Part shown: in pieces, positions 1 through 10,989 of the stretch
How the letters are laid out: each line of letters opens with the position of its first letter
Numbering within the stretch: position 1 is the stretch's first letter
Notes under the pieces: generated by a model
Database searches by the model: none
Told to the model about the DNA's origin: nothing
Seen by the model: the letters and a program-made list of their open reading frames with translations, nothing else
Position numbers and translations under genes: made by a program
Source: Ceratobasidium sp. AG-K
Lineage: Eukaryota; Basidiomycota; Agaricomycetes; Cantharellales; Ceratobasidiaceae
NCBI GenBank assembly: GCA_037039685.1
Contig: JAWNGF010000001.1
Span: 1,054,001-1,118,000, forward strand
DNA: 64,000 nt
Direction: 5' to 3'

Positions 1-36
1 ATAACTTTCTATCCACCACAACTTAATAAAAATCGC

Positions 37-1083
37 CTAAGTGCTCCTGGAAGCCATGTGGGTAGTAGAAATACCAGTTTCATCCTAAGAATATTAATCA
101 ATGCTATACAATCAAGTCACAATTGAACTCACTTGAAGTAGTCCTAATTCAATTAAGGCCTTCCTTGCTGCCATATTCTTTGCAGTCTTTTTTGTGTTGG
201 CTGTTGCCCGGGACAGCTCCCCCTCCTCACGTACAATAGCTTTTGCTGTCCAGCTGGGGGCAGTTAGAGGGTCCAGCAGGGGGTCAAACTCCCAATCCAG
301 GTACTTGTGGCGTTGAGCATAATACTGGTTAAGGAGTGAGGTACATCCAGCAGTGTCGGAAACAGGTAGAGGGGGGATAACATGGGGGGTGGACCAACAA
401 GTGCTTGGCTCTCATGCTGAAACACCATGGCTGCCTGTGCAGAGGGAGGTATGCCAGGGGGGTACACCTGGCGAACAACCTCATATGCAAAGCAAACAGA
501 TGGGGTAAGCACAGCTGACAGCCAGGTTTGAACCACCTGGGGTCCTTGGTCCATGTACAGGGCCCCCACATAGGCCTCAAAGAGGTCAGCGTGGATTGGT
601 GGGGAGGCCTGTATTGTCAGCTGCTGAGAGGCATTACCACGCAACTGAAAGTGGAGCTGGTAGTATTGGGTGAAGTGAGCCAAGTGGGTGTTAGCCACAA
701 CCTGGGAGCGGATACGCTACAAACATAATATAAGCTGGGTATATGCATAGTAAAATGCCACTTACAGATGCAGGTCCCACATGGAGGTGTGGGTATAATT
801 CCTGGATGAGGAGCGTTGTGTATAGGTTGAGGACAGAGTCCCCAAGGTGTTCCAGGGCCTCATTGTCCTGGGAGGGACTGCTGGGCTGAGGGCAAAGTCA
901 GTACAACAGACATTTTAGGCAAAAAAAGAAAATTACCTCATCTTCAAAAATGTTTGTGGGCCTGGCAACAAAGGATCTGTGAGTGAAAACCCTATCCAGT
1001 AGGGCTGGATTGGAGATTTGTGGGGAGGGGAGGGCATTGGGCAAAGATGGCAGCCATGGTAGGAACAGTACTAGCAAATGCAT
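37..1083 (-). CDS. Ribonuclease III with dsRNA-binding domain
   Basis: Class I-type RNase III, which cleaves double-stranded RNA (in fungi typically pre-rRNA, snoRNA or RNAi precursors). The translated exons show the helix that opens the RNase III fold (NPALLDRVFTHRSF, near 980-1020), then the signature NEALEHLGDSVL in the next exon (near 835-880) and ADLFEAYVGALY (near 550-590). The acidic residues of both motifs (E, E, D and D, E) are present, so the enzyme should be active. A dsRNA-binding domain follows, ending with TKKTAKNMAARKALIELGLLQ. A last short exon ends in TAG at 37-39. At least four introns are needed. The start at 1083 is the first in-frame ATG of the conserved part. An open frame spliced on at about 1120-1265 suggests a longer N-terminus, but no ATG could be placed there. 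Its N-terminal side faces NOP14 across a short divergent promoter. Confidence 0.8.
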
Positions 1084-1477
1084 TTGTAACTTGAACAGCT
1101 TATATGCACTTTAAGTACCCACTTTGGTGAATTTGACATTTGGAGCAAAGTCAAAACTTGAACAATGGGTGGGTAGCTTGTTTGGAGAGGATGACAAGGG
1201 TACCTCAACGTGGTGTTCCCCTTGATGTAACTTGACCTTCTTGACCTGTGACACATGACCATGGCTGTTCTGTCTTATAAAGCCATTTCCAGGTACCAAA
1301 TGAGGGAGGAGCAACTACTCCCACCCCTCTCAGCTGATTATCTGCATCTCGTAGGATTGTGTGAACGACCAAGCCCTGAGATTTTCAGGGTCTGGCGTAG
1401 CATCTCACCCAAAATTTGGCAATCAAGCGCCGTTCGTACGGCATAGTTTATTTCTATCGGCTCTTTCGTACGACACG

Positions 1478-4400
1478 ATGGCCAAAACTTCACAGCTCAA
1501 GCAGCTCAAATCTGCTCTCAACTCGGCCGGTCTAGCGCGGAAATCTCAGCCCGGTGACAAAAAGCGAAAGAAGAGTGGCGATGGAACGGCAATCGAAAAG
1601 GCAAAGAAGGCAGCCAAGCTCGAGGCGATCCAGCGCCGGCTCAACCCGTTTGACGAAAAGGTTACGAGACTAAAGCATGATGTTGGTGGAAGGAGGCTCA
1701 AGGGCGTTGTCGGCCGCCCGGGAGTGAGCAAACAGGCCGGGCTCGAGCAGGTATGTGCTGGACTTGATTTGGTTTCACTCCACGAGCTTACGGGATTAGT
1801 ACAGCGTAAGAAAACTTTGCTCGTCGAATATGACCAAAAGGGCCGGGCGGGGGTGTTGTCGATCGACGATTCGGAGAAAATGATGCCGCGGTTTCGCCCG
1901 AGGAACGAATGCTGGAGAGGTTCACGAGGGAACGACAACGACGGGCCAAGGGAGAGGTGTTCAATTTGGAGGACGAGGAGGAGCTGACGCACTACGGGCA
2001 AAGTCTATCGGCGTTGGATGACTTTGATGGGGCTGGGATCGAGCTGGACGACGATGCAGAGGGCGGTGAGTGAACCCGCCAACGAATACGCGTAGGGTGT
2101 TAAATTTCTTCTAGGCCAAATTGACGCGAGTGTCGTACGGCAATCTCACTTTGGAGGTTTCGAGGAGGAAGTGCAGGAGGACGATGATGTAGGCTGCCTA
2201 TTCCTCATATCTCCCGTTCGGCCGTTGTGTTAATTCTGCGAAGCCAGACCGAAAGAAATCCAAGGCGGAGGTCATGTCGGAAGTTATTGCAAAGAGCAAG
2301 GCGTACAAGGTATATCCTTAGTGTTTCCGAGCTGTAGTCAGTCATAATGACTTCTTGCTAGGCCGAGCGACAAGAACAGCGTGAAGCAGACGACAATACC
2401 CGACACCAACTTGACCAAGAATTCGCTTCCATCCGAGAGCTCTTGTATGCACCTGCCCCACCCGACCCATCTTCCAGCGGTAGCAACAGCATACCGCTGG
2501 GTCGACCACGTACTCAGCCAACTGCTCCAGAAGTTGTCGAGTCTAATGTAGATCATCGGACAGAGCTGGGACGGACTGGTCCTATGGCCAAAACGGACGA
2601 GGACTATGACCAGTTTGTTCGTGAACTTGTGTTTGACAAGCGTTCCCGACCAACGGATCGCTTGAAAACCGAGGAAGAGCTAGCACGGGAAGCGGCAGAG
2701 GAGCTGGAGAAAGCAGAGAAAGCACGATTGCGACGTATGCGCGGGGAGGAGAGCGAGGACGAGGGCGAACGAGGTACCAAGAAGAGAAAGCGGGTCGCCC
2801 AGGCGGATGATCTGGAGGATGATTTCGTCGATGATGAGGATGTGTATGGACTTGGTGGAGGGCTTGAGGGACGTCTGGATGACGCAGAGAGCGAAGACGA
2901 GACAGGAAGCGAGGAGAACGCGAGTGATGAGGGCGAGTGAAGAGGGTAGTGAAGAGGAGGGTAGTGACGAGGGTGAAGCGGAAGGCGACGAAGATTCAGA
3001 AGACATCGACCCCTCCGATCTCTCGGATGGTGCTGGAGACCAGGACAATCCTGTGGAGGGAGAGATTGAGTCCTTGGTTACTCCACGCTCTCAACCCTCG
3101 AAATCCAAAGCCAAGGCCAAAACTCCCGCCAAGTCGACCCTTCCCTTCACTTTCCCGTTTCCCTCTACGCACGAAGAATCTCTTGGAGATATTGGAAGAA
3201 ATTCCAGAAAACGACATCCCAACTGTCATCCAGCGCATTCGAGTCCAGTATCACCCTAGCCTGGCTGAAGGCAATAAGCAAAAGCTTCAGGTCCGTGCTG
3301 AGGTCAACTGATTTGTTTTGACTACTAACGAAGATATTAGTCTCTTGTTGGTGTTTTGCTTGATCACACTCTTCACGCGACCTCTTCCTCTAAAACTTCC
3401 TTCAATCTTGTGTCGGCGCTCACTCCGCATATCTATGCGCTCAGCACAGCATACCCTATCCCCGCTGCTCAGGCATTCACTTCCAAGCTCACGTTGATGC
3501 AGAAGAACCTCGCTCGTGGCCTGGCTCATGGGGCACACTTGCCCGACGCACGCACTTGGCCCGGGACTGCAGAGCTTGCGCTGTTGCGACTCGTCGGTAT
3601 CGTATGGTCCACTAGTGATCTGAATCACGCAGTTGGAACCCCAGCTATGTTACTTATCGGGCAGTACCTCGCTCAAGCACGAGTAAGGAGGTTGAGTGAT
3701 ATTGCATCGGGATTATTCTTGTGTACACTAGTACTTCAGGTGCGTCATGTTTGATTGTTATCTATTACCTCGCTGCTGATTTTTGTTACCGCATATACAG
3801 TACGAGTCATACTCCAAACGACTTGTTCCAGAGGCAATCAACTTTCTCATCAACGCCTCCCTCCATCTCGTACCTCACAAGTTCACACCGACGAATCTCC
3901 CAGGGTGGTTCCCCGCATCCGACCTAAATTTGACGAGCCTCAGACTCAAATCGTCTACAAAGCTATCGCCCTCCGCCCCAAATCTTTCAGCCTGCTCAAT
4001 GTGGAGGGGAATGGCCAGACTCAGGACAAGGTCGACCTCGCGGCACTCGCCTTTCACGCTTTTAGCCAAATTCGCGCAGATGTACGCCAGTTTGAGCGGA
4101 TTCGTTGAATTATTTTCGCCCGTGCGCGAGGTGCTCGAGGGACTTGTTCTTGGGAAGCAATCAACCGAGTTACAGGTATGTCGAATTGTATTTATCCATC
4201 CTACGTTTACTTATGGCACTCCCACTAGAAACGCCATGCGTCGACACTTGATACAGTCGCACGGACGCTCAAGCATTCACTCAACGCACGCACACCGCTG
4301 CACTTGCAAGCTCACAAGCCGATTCCGATTGCAACTTACATACCACAATTCGACGCGCAATATACTGGCCGCCGACCGCGCGACCCAGACCACGAGCGTG

Positions 4401-4636
4401 CGGCGAGCGCTAAACTGCGCGCCGAATATCGCAAAGAACGAAAGGGCGCATTGCGTGAACTTCGCAAGGATAACAAGTTCTTGGCCGCGGAGAGAGCAAG
4501 GAGGCAGGATGAAGTGGATACGGCGTACAAGCAACGAATGGCTCGGGTGGTCGGAGAAATGCACAGCGAGCGGGCAGAGGAGAAGCAGATGGAGCGGGAG
4601 AAGAAACGAGAGAAGAAGCGTGCTGGGAGGAAGTGA
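1478..4636 (+). CDS. NOP14: Nucleolar protein NOP14 (U3/SSU processome), frame broken
   Basis: Homologue of NOP14, a component of the small-subunit processome that binds U3 snoRNP and matures 18S rRNA in the nucleolus. Recognisable segments run in the family order: the basic N-terminus with LNPFDEKVTRLKHDV, DRRFGENDAAVSPEERML, a long acidic Lys/Glu middle, LEILEEIPENDIPTVIQRI and YHPSLAEGNKQKLQ, helical repeats, and a Lys/Arg-rich tail ending in GRK and TAG. Introns include about 1750-1805, 2067-2115, 3291-3341 and 4177-4230. The homologous reading jumps frame about five times without a usable intron: near 1850, 2938, 3180, 3937 and 4055. The first is cured by one extra G in a run of five. 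As written the sequence cannot encode a full NOP14, so it is either poorly assembled or a defective allele. The start at 1478 is the ATG before MAKTSQLKQLKSALN. The family identity is certain; the exon model is not. Confidence 0.88.
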
Positions 4637-5096
4637 ATGTGAACATAGGCTACTGTGGGATCCCGTTGGCACTGTTGCGCAATCCAGGAGCTTTTCGCCG
4701 CGCATTCATGGGCCCGAACAACTTCGGAGCGCTTGAATAAAATGTATTTGTAAATTACGACTTTTGATTTGCCCGCCTAGTATAACCTGATCCTAAATCA
4801 GTGACAGGATTGTGAATCTTACATGTTACTGGAAGATAAGTCGAGTTCTTCCAAATTTTAGACGAACGGAATAATCATTATGAGAGTTCTCGATTGCTTC
4901 CATGATTGTTTTGTGGTCATCATGAGTCAGTCCATCGTGCGACATCCGCACTCTTAAAACCTGGGAAGTTAATTTTTGACGTTGCACACTTGAAACCCCA
5001 TAGGATGGCTCCGGGCAAGAATGCAAAACAGTTTGGAGTCAATTTGGCCGGGAAGTACACATGAGAGATTTTGCCCACAATCCAACGGCGATTGCT
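4637..5096. other. Convergent 3' intergenic region
   Basis: This stretch lies between the ends of NOP14 (plus) and the small membrane-protein gene (minus), so it should hold both 3' UTRs. An AATAAA hexamer lies at about 4736-4741 on the plus strand, 100 bases past the NOP14 stop, and is a plausible poly(A) signal. The short open frames here have no recognisable content. Confidence 0.4.
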
Positions 5097-5556
5097 TTAC
5101 TCGGATGACTTGCCCTAACGGATGAAGCATGTATGTTGGTACGAAATACAAAAGGGGCCAGTAACCGTTGGCATACCTTGATGAGGCTGAATAGCCCATA
5201 ACCGGTGCCGACCATGCCTAGGCCAAAGAGAGCAAGGTAACCGTCTGTGATTATTGCGTGCGGGTAGGTACACTAGTGGTAAGTGAAACGAAGACATCAT
5301 AGTCAACCCCCTGACGTACTATAGTAAAGGCCAGAGCGAGGGAGGCGCAAGTAAACAGGCTTGTTCGAGCTCTACGAAATAATGTATCAATTAAATTGTA
5401 TGCCATTTACGCCAGTTATCAGCCTGAGTATCGATAGACACGAACCTGGACCATGATTTGTCTCTCACGGACGTGGTTCGGGCCTATCAAGTAAATTAGC
5501 AATGTAATCATAAACCCGGTGCGAACGGGCTCACGGTTGACGAGAGCTCCAATCAT
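5097..5556 (-). CDS. Small membrane protein, function unknown
   Basis: Reading the minus strand from the ATG at 5556, with introns near 5365-5475 and 5270-5325, gives a protein of about 80 residues. It has three hydrophobic segments: TGFMITLLIYLIG, SLFTCASLALAFTI and GYLALFGLGMVGTGYGLFSL. It ends in KGKSSE and TAA at 5097. The last segment has the small-residue GxxxG spacing of helices that pack in a membrane. I considered the small ATP synthase subunit K, which also carries a Gly-rich membrane helix, but that family normally has one helix, so I do not assign it. The first donor is uncertain: GTGAGA after NHV gives the best frame. No signal sequence or other motif is visible. Both flanks are housekeeping genes. 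Confidence 0.5.
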
Positions 5557-5819
5557 TGTGTATACGTTGGTAGATCTAGCTGGTCGATGATGGTGAAAGT
5601 CACAGCAACTCGTGTGGTTCCGGGTAAAATCGGACCCTGCGCTAAGCGCTGGTTAGTGAGCTCACAAGCGCTGAGGCTCCATTCAGGCCACCACCACAGC
5701 CTTTGACTTTCAAGTTATTTACTATTTGCCTTCGTATCTCTGAGGAGCCTAGGATCAGATATCGCTAATTCGGTTGCGAGGAACAAAGAAAGCCACGTTT
5801 CTACATAAAGTAGCAGAAT

Positions 5820-6783
5820 ATGACGGAGCGTGTAAGGGTAAGTAAGCGTTGAAATAGTAATCGTGTGTGTCTTCCGCACCTTTCACTGCTTCTCTTACTG
5901 ACTCGACGCGATTACTAGGGCGTGTCTGTTCACCGTCCAATTATATATGGGAACTATTCGGTTCTTCTAACGCCGACGGAACGAGCGTCTGTATCACCGG
6001 ACCACACACACCGATGGACAGTTGCTGTCCGTAGCGCAGCATCCCCTGAAGGGAAACCAGACACAACAGGAGGAGCCGATGACCTTACCCATTTTATCAA
6101 GAGGGTTAATTTCAAGTTACATGAAACATATTCTCAACCTAATCGCTGTAAGTCGCATTGCTCATTCGTTTGACATGTGCATTACTCAACGAGGTAACAG
6201 CGGTTGAAACTCCACCGTTTGAGGTCACCGAAACAGGGTCAGTGTGTGAATATATCTAAACTCGAGTTTGCGAATTAACTGGTTCATTGATAGTTGGGGA
6301 GAGTTTGATATCCCTATTAGGATAACTTTCGTGTCGGAATCAGGAGAAAAGGCCATTACGCTCATTCACCACCTAAAGCTTCACCCATGGCTTCCTACTA
6401 CCCCCGACCCCACTGCTACACCAGGCGCCGTAGCAACGGTTCCGCAGAATCGCGACCCGATCCACGCCTGGCAATACGACGAAATTGTGTTTACGGACCC
6501 ACCAACGGCCTTCATGAAGATTCTCGCCGAACATCCGCCCACTCCCCTACCAAAAATCAAGCGACGACCCGCCAATCCTCCCCACATTGCACATCCCGCG
6601 TCATTATCTATAACTGCTCGGGGCGCGCCAGAGTTCTCGCTGGCGTTGGAGAAAGAAGAGGCTGACCGGCTCGAGGCTGCACGCAAAAACATTGCTGAAC
6701 AAACGGATCGGATGAGGGCGGAGCTGATTGAGGCGGAAAAGGAGCTTGAGAAGGCCAGGGCTGCTGTAGCAGAGCTAGAATAG
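5820..6783 (+). CDS. YAF9: YEATS-domain protein Yaf9 (NuA4/SWR1 subunit)
   Basis: Yaf9 is the acyl-lysine reader shared by the NuA4 acetyltransferase and the SWR1 remodeller that installs H2A.Z. Four exons (5820-5837, 5919-6147, 6201-6237, 6294-6783) join cleanly into 257 residues. Exon 1 encodes only MTERVR, which is completed by GVSVHRPIIYGN, the classic start of the YEATS fold. HTHRWTVAVRS and FIKRVNFKLHETY follow, then the splice-completed ETGWGEFDIPIRI, which carries the histone-tail pocket, and HHLKLHPW. The C-terminal 60 or so residues are a Glu/Arg/Ala-rich coiled coil (LEKEEADRLEAARKNIAEQ), as in Yaf9 orthologues, used for docking to Swc4. The length fits the fungal family. The tiny first exon decides the start and is easily missed by gene callers. 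Confidence 0.95.
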
Positions 6784-6955
6784 TGTTACTTCGATCTCTG
6801 AGTGTGTTCCATATTGCCTCAGTGACAATGTAACATGCGTCATAAGCGTGCCTTGTGGATGAGCGAGACCCTAAGTCAGGTGCAAGTCAGGTGACATGAC
6901 GGGCTCGATCCCCAGACGCGTGCTCCATCTCTCGGCCTCGAGGAGCTGAAAGAGC

Positions 6956-9900
6956 ATGAGCCCCCGCAAGAGGAATGCTCGAGCGTCGTCTTCTAAACAG
7001 CCACCTATTAATTCGTTCTTTCATTCCAAACCCAAAGCCACAACAACTTGCAAACCTGCTAAACGACTGGTGCAATCCAGCCTGACCGCTCGTCCGTTAC
7101 GGTCGAGAAAGCCAGTCAAGGCAGAACCAGATGATGTTCTTGACTTGACCCAAAGCACGAGCCCCGATGAGTCGGACTCGCCACCAAGCGCAAAGAAGCG
7201 GAAGCTGCGAGCTACAGGACAAGGTGGGTATCAGGATTTACCCATTAATCTCTCATTACCTCACCGTTTGTAGATCGGCTATCCACTCGTGGCGTAGCCA
7301 AGGATCAAGTTGGAAGTAGCATGTCTCCACCGTCGCCCCGCTCCCCCTCTCCGGTCCCTAGTCCTCGCCACAAATCTCAGGCGACGCCTGCTAGGCTCGA
7401 CGATGACGTTCAACGCATGGGTATCTCGCCATCACCCGCGCAGTCTCAATACTCCCAATTTCAGATACCAGACCCGGACGAGACTATCGAATCCTCTCAA
7501 ACCCAGTACCTACATCTCAGTTTCACGCCTGAGTCTCAGCGTATTCTAGCTATGGACCCTGGTCGTATTCCTGCCCCAGTCTTCACGCCAAATTTACAAC
7601 GAATCCCTGGGTCACCCCGTGCTGCTAGCCGTAGCCCATCTGTGTTTCGTATTCCGAGTAGTCAAGGCGAGATTTCTGAACCAGCTACTCCAAAGAAGCG
7701 TACTCGATCTTTCATTGAGGATTCCAGGGTGAGTGCAACTTGCTTCTACGTACTCTCCAGTCAATTAGCTAATGGCTCTATGACACTAGAATACAGCCCG
7801 AACTCACCAACCGTCAGATGCTCTAGATGCTATCATGTCTAGCTCTCAGGACTTGGCAGCCAATGCGCCAATACCAAATCGATCAATTTCAATTAAAACG
7901 CCTTCTAAGTTTAACCTGCGAGATCGGTTGACCTCAGCTGGAACTTCTGTGCCTCGTTTCGCAAGCCCTCGCCGACCGGTTTCCACCCCTCGACGTCTGA
8001 TTGATAGGTCGGACTACGTTCCGAGCAGCCAGGCCGAACCATCTCTTGAGTCGACCGAGCTCGGTACCGTAGAATCGCCCGTCAAGCTGGTGTGTTTTTA
8101 TTTGCCCTCACTAGTCGTCTCCTTACTCAAAAATATAGACCAAATACCCTAGCATAGATACCGACCTGCTTACTACTATCCCATCTTCGGCCCCTGCGAG
8201 CCAGGAACCCCAGCAAATCCGGTCGCACACACCACATCGAGCGACTACCCCGCCTTTACCTGTCTCAAATATTAATCCAATACCCCCTAATACTCCAGAA
8301 CGTGCCGCCGAGCGTGAGCCGCCTTCGTCTCCAACCGATATGCCTTCCCCAGGACAACTGTTATCGTCGTTGGGCCTTGGCCCTGCTCGCAGTACAAACC
8401 CGGCAGCCGTTGGACAGACCTCCGCGACCCCCAGTTTTCCTCTGTCGCCCAATTCTGAGCACGCAGATTCGCCGGTCAAAGCATCAGAGGCCGATCGGCC
8501 CCAATTGCAAACAGACGATTCGCCTATGCGTAGCCAATCATCATCCCAGTCGGTTATTCCATCTTCTCAACCAGCTCACGATTCATCCCCACCGCCAGAC
8601 TATGGTATGGACCCGGAGATTCATTCGCTTAATCAGGCTCACATGCAATTTCGTTCTCAAATTTTCGACCAGGCACCGCCAGCCTTCACGTCCCGAAATT
8701 CCAGCAATCTACGACCTACCTCTGATTCCAACCGAGTGTACTTTACCGCGCACACGCACCAGTCTCCGATGCAATCGTCGCAGTCGCTGCCTCCTTCTCA
8801 GTCCCCAATCAAAGGCGGTCGGATAGACCCAGACCAATCAGCCGCTGGAGTCCACGGGGTATTTGGAATGCTGGGATTCGGAAGTGAGGCGAACCACGAC
8901 GAGGACTCCCAGATGGAAGTGACCCGTCCTAATACTGGAGAGGAAAAGGAATCTCCGGACGCGCATATACCCGTCACCTTCGACCTACCGCCATCTTCTC
9001 CTCCCCCACAAACCCCTGCGCGTGAAGCGTCCAGAGAGTCTAGCCCCGAATCACAAGTTGTGCAGTCCAAACGAAAGAAGGGCTTACGGAGCCCTCGGGT
9101 ACGCGACTCGCCCTTGCATCGTGCCTTTGAAGTCATGCGAAATCGAAGCAAGCAGGCGACTCCCTCCAGTGCACGGCAGAAATCTGGCTCGGTGGCGAAT
9201 CGTATTGTGTCAAGTCCTATTCGTGCCACGCACATGGACCAACCTAGTCTGGAATCGAGCCCTGTGGGGACTCCTCGTTCCGGTGTCAAAGGGCGGGCGA
9301 CGAAAAATAGCCAGGGGAGGAGCCAAAGTGTTGGGCAGAGTCCTACACACGGTCGTCGCGTCCCCAAAACAACCAAGCCTACGCATACCCAGCGTAGCCC
9401 AATTCGTGCTCCTACCAGCCGCTCACATTCAAGAGATCGAGACGACGAGGTTGTGGAGAGTAGCGACGCCGAAGAGGCGATGGAAATCGAAGCGCGTGGT
9501 GCCCCCGTAGCACGCCAATCTCTCAAGGCATCGCAGCCACGCAAACAAGCCCCCGCGCATACGTTTGGAAAGGACGACGTTCAAATGAACGATGCTGAGC
9601 CTTCCACCCCTCCACGCATTGAACGCCTCCCGAGCTCGGTTTCCCCTTCTCCAATTCGTATCCGTGATTCACCCCCTAGAGCTATCAGCCCACTTCCTGA
9701 AAACACCCAAACGCAAGAAGAAACTGAAACTCTCTGGGAGTCTATTCGGCCTTCACAGTCCGTTAGCCAGGTTTTCGAACGTCGGCTCATTGAGGAGGCG
9801 ATGGAGGAAGCTGAAAGGGGGAGGCGTCTGCGGATGGAGCAGGACGCTGAGAGGCGGAAAGCGAAAGAACGGGAAGAAAACCCGATTAACCAAGAACAAG

Positions 9901-10292
9901 ACGACGAAATGAACGAACGGAGCCAAGAAGAACTTCAACAAGAGGAGAGCCAGGATCAACCTCCTGCTCGGCCCGTGATTATCTCCTTCGATCCTCAATC
10001 TCCCAGTAACGTCTCCGCCGACCTACCTTTGATACTCCCGCCGCGCGTCGTATCAACCCCCAAATCTCGACGCATAGCTGGCAAAGAGACGTACGTTGTC
10101 ACACCTACCAAGGTCGTGAAACGGACGCCGGTTAAAATACACAAAGACCGGATGGTTATCGTCCCATCGTCGCCTCTGGCAGAAGATCCTGACGAGGAAT
10201 ATACCTATGTTGAAGAAACCTACAATCCAACCGAGTCACAGCGAAGTTTCTTGGACCGCATCTTGCAAGGCACTAGTAGTGAGATGGAGTAA
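6956..10292 (+). CDS. Long disordered protein with N-terminal PIP box
   Basis: Four exons (6956 to about 7224, about 7274-7727, about 7793-8090, about 8140-10292) give roughly 1,050 residues. Residues 16-23 read QPPINSFF, a canonical PCNA-interacting motif (QxxIxxFF), preceded by a basic stretch (MSPRKRNAR). The rest is low in hydrophobics and packed with Ser-Pro, Thr-Pro and Ser-Gln, including many PSSQ, SPIR and TPKK type motifs. A Glu/Arg-rich charged helix (EEAMEEAERGRRLRMEQDAE) follows, then a more ordered tail ending FLDRILQGTSSEME. Clustered SQ motifs are favoured sites of ATR/ATM-type kinases. Together these suggest a replication or DNA-damage factor loaded on PCNA, but I see no catalytic domain and cannot name the family. 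The start at 6956 keeps the PIP box near the N-terminus, where it usually lies. Confidence 0.8.
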
Positions 10293-10989
10293 CTAGGCCT
10301 AATGGCGTACATATATGCACTTCGTAATATCTCTATGTTTTCATGTAACCGCATTGATCACCCATGATCCAATTTGTACGATAGAACTTTCAATTCCCTT
10401 CACCAAAAATTATACATCATATTTAATTGCACACGCTATCCTTGTGCCTGTGAGTTAACATGAAACACCACCCGTCTGCCTCGAGGTTGGGTGGGCGCTT
10501 GTTGGTGTCGTAGGAGGCGAGTCTTGATCTTGCCGAAGCCCACCTCCTCACTCCGGCATAGGAGTACCGTCGCATTCTCATATCTTCCTAAGTTATTGCG
10601 CCGCATTTATGCTTGTTGAGATAAAGGATGAATTTGATTTCATATGACGGACCGGACCTCCCCTAGGGCGCGAACCGGCAGGCAAGCGTCATGCTGGTGG
10701 CAAAAAAAACCTTGTGTATGTGAATATGATATCTCGGTGCCTTTGCCACGAGGTTTGATTGGTCCGCGGGCGGGTTAACCCGTCGTTGTTTTTTTGATAG
10801 TGCCACGAGCCACCTTAACCAGCTCCCTCCTCCTCCTCCAGATTTACTCCTCGCCTATTTAGGTGTTGATCTAGGCTGGCTTGATTGGGGATGTCTCTCG
10901 TTCTCAAGCCCCCGGCCAATGTTGAAGGCTAGTAACTTCTCAATAGTTCCCCTTGACTTGGTCGCTAAAATAATTTGTCTATTCCATAG
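10293..10989. other. Intergenic region upstream of the RBR cluster
   Basis: No convincing coding exon was found. The segment holds the 3' UTR of the preceding gene and the promoter and likely first exon of the first RBR gene. A possible ATG lies at 10891, but no splice I tried joins it in frame to the open reading frame that begins after the acceptor at 10989. Short T runs occur near 10700 and 10790. Confidence 0.3.

Noticed and set aside
5097..5556. ATP synthase subunit K (Atp19) for the small membrane protein
   Set aside because: It has three hydrophobic segments instead of one and lacks the family's charged C-terminal half.
8798..9544. A 248-codon minus-strand open frame
   Set aside because: It is antisense to the long exon of the PIP-box protein, has biased composition mirrored from that exon, and shows no domain or splice context.
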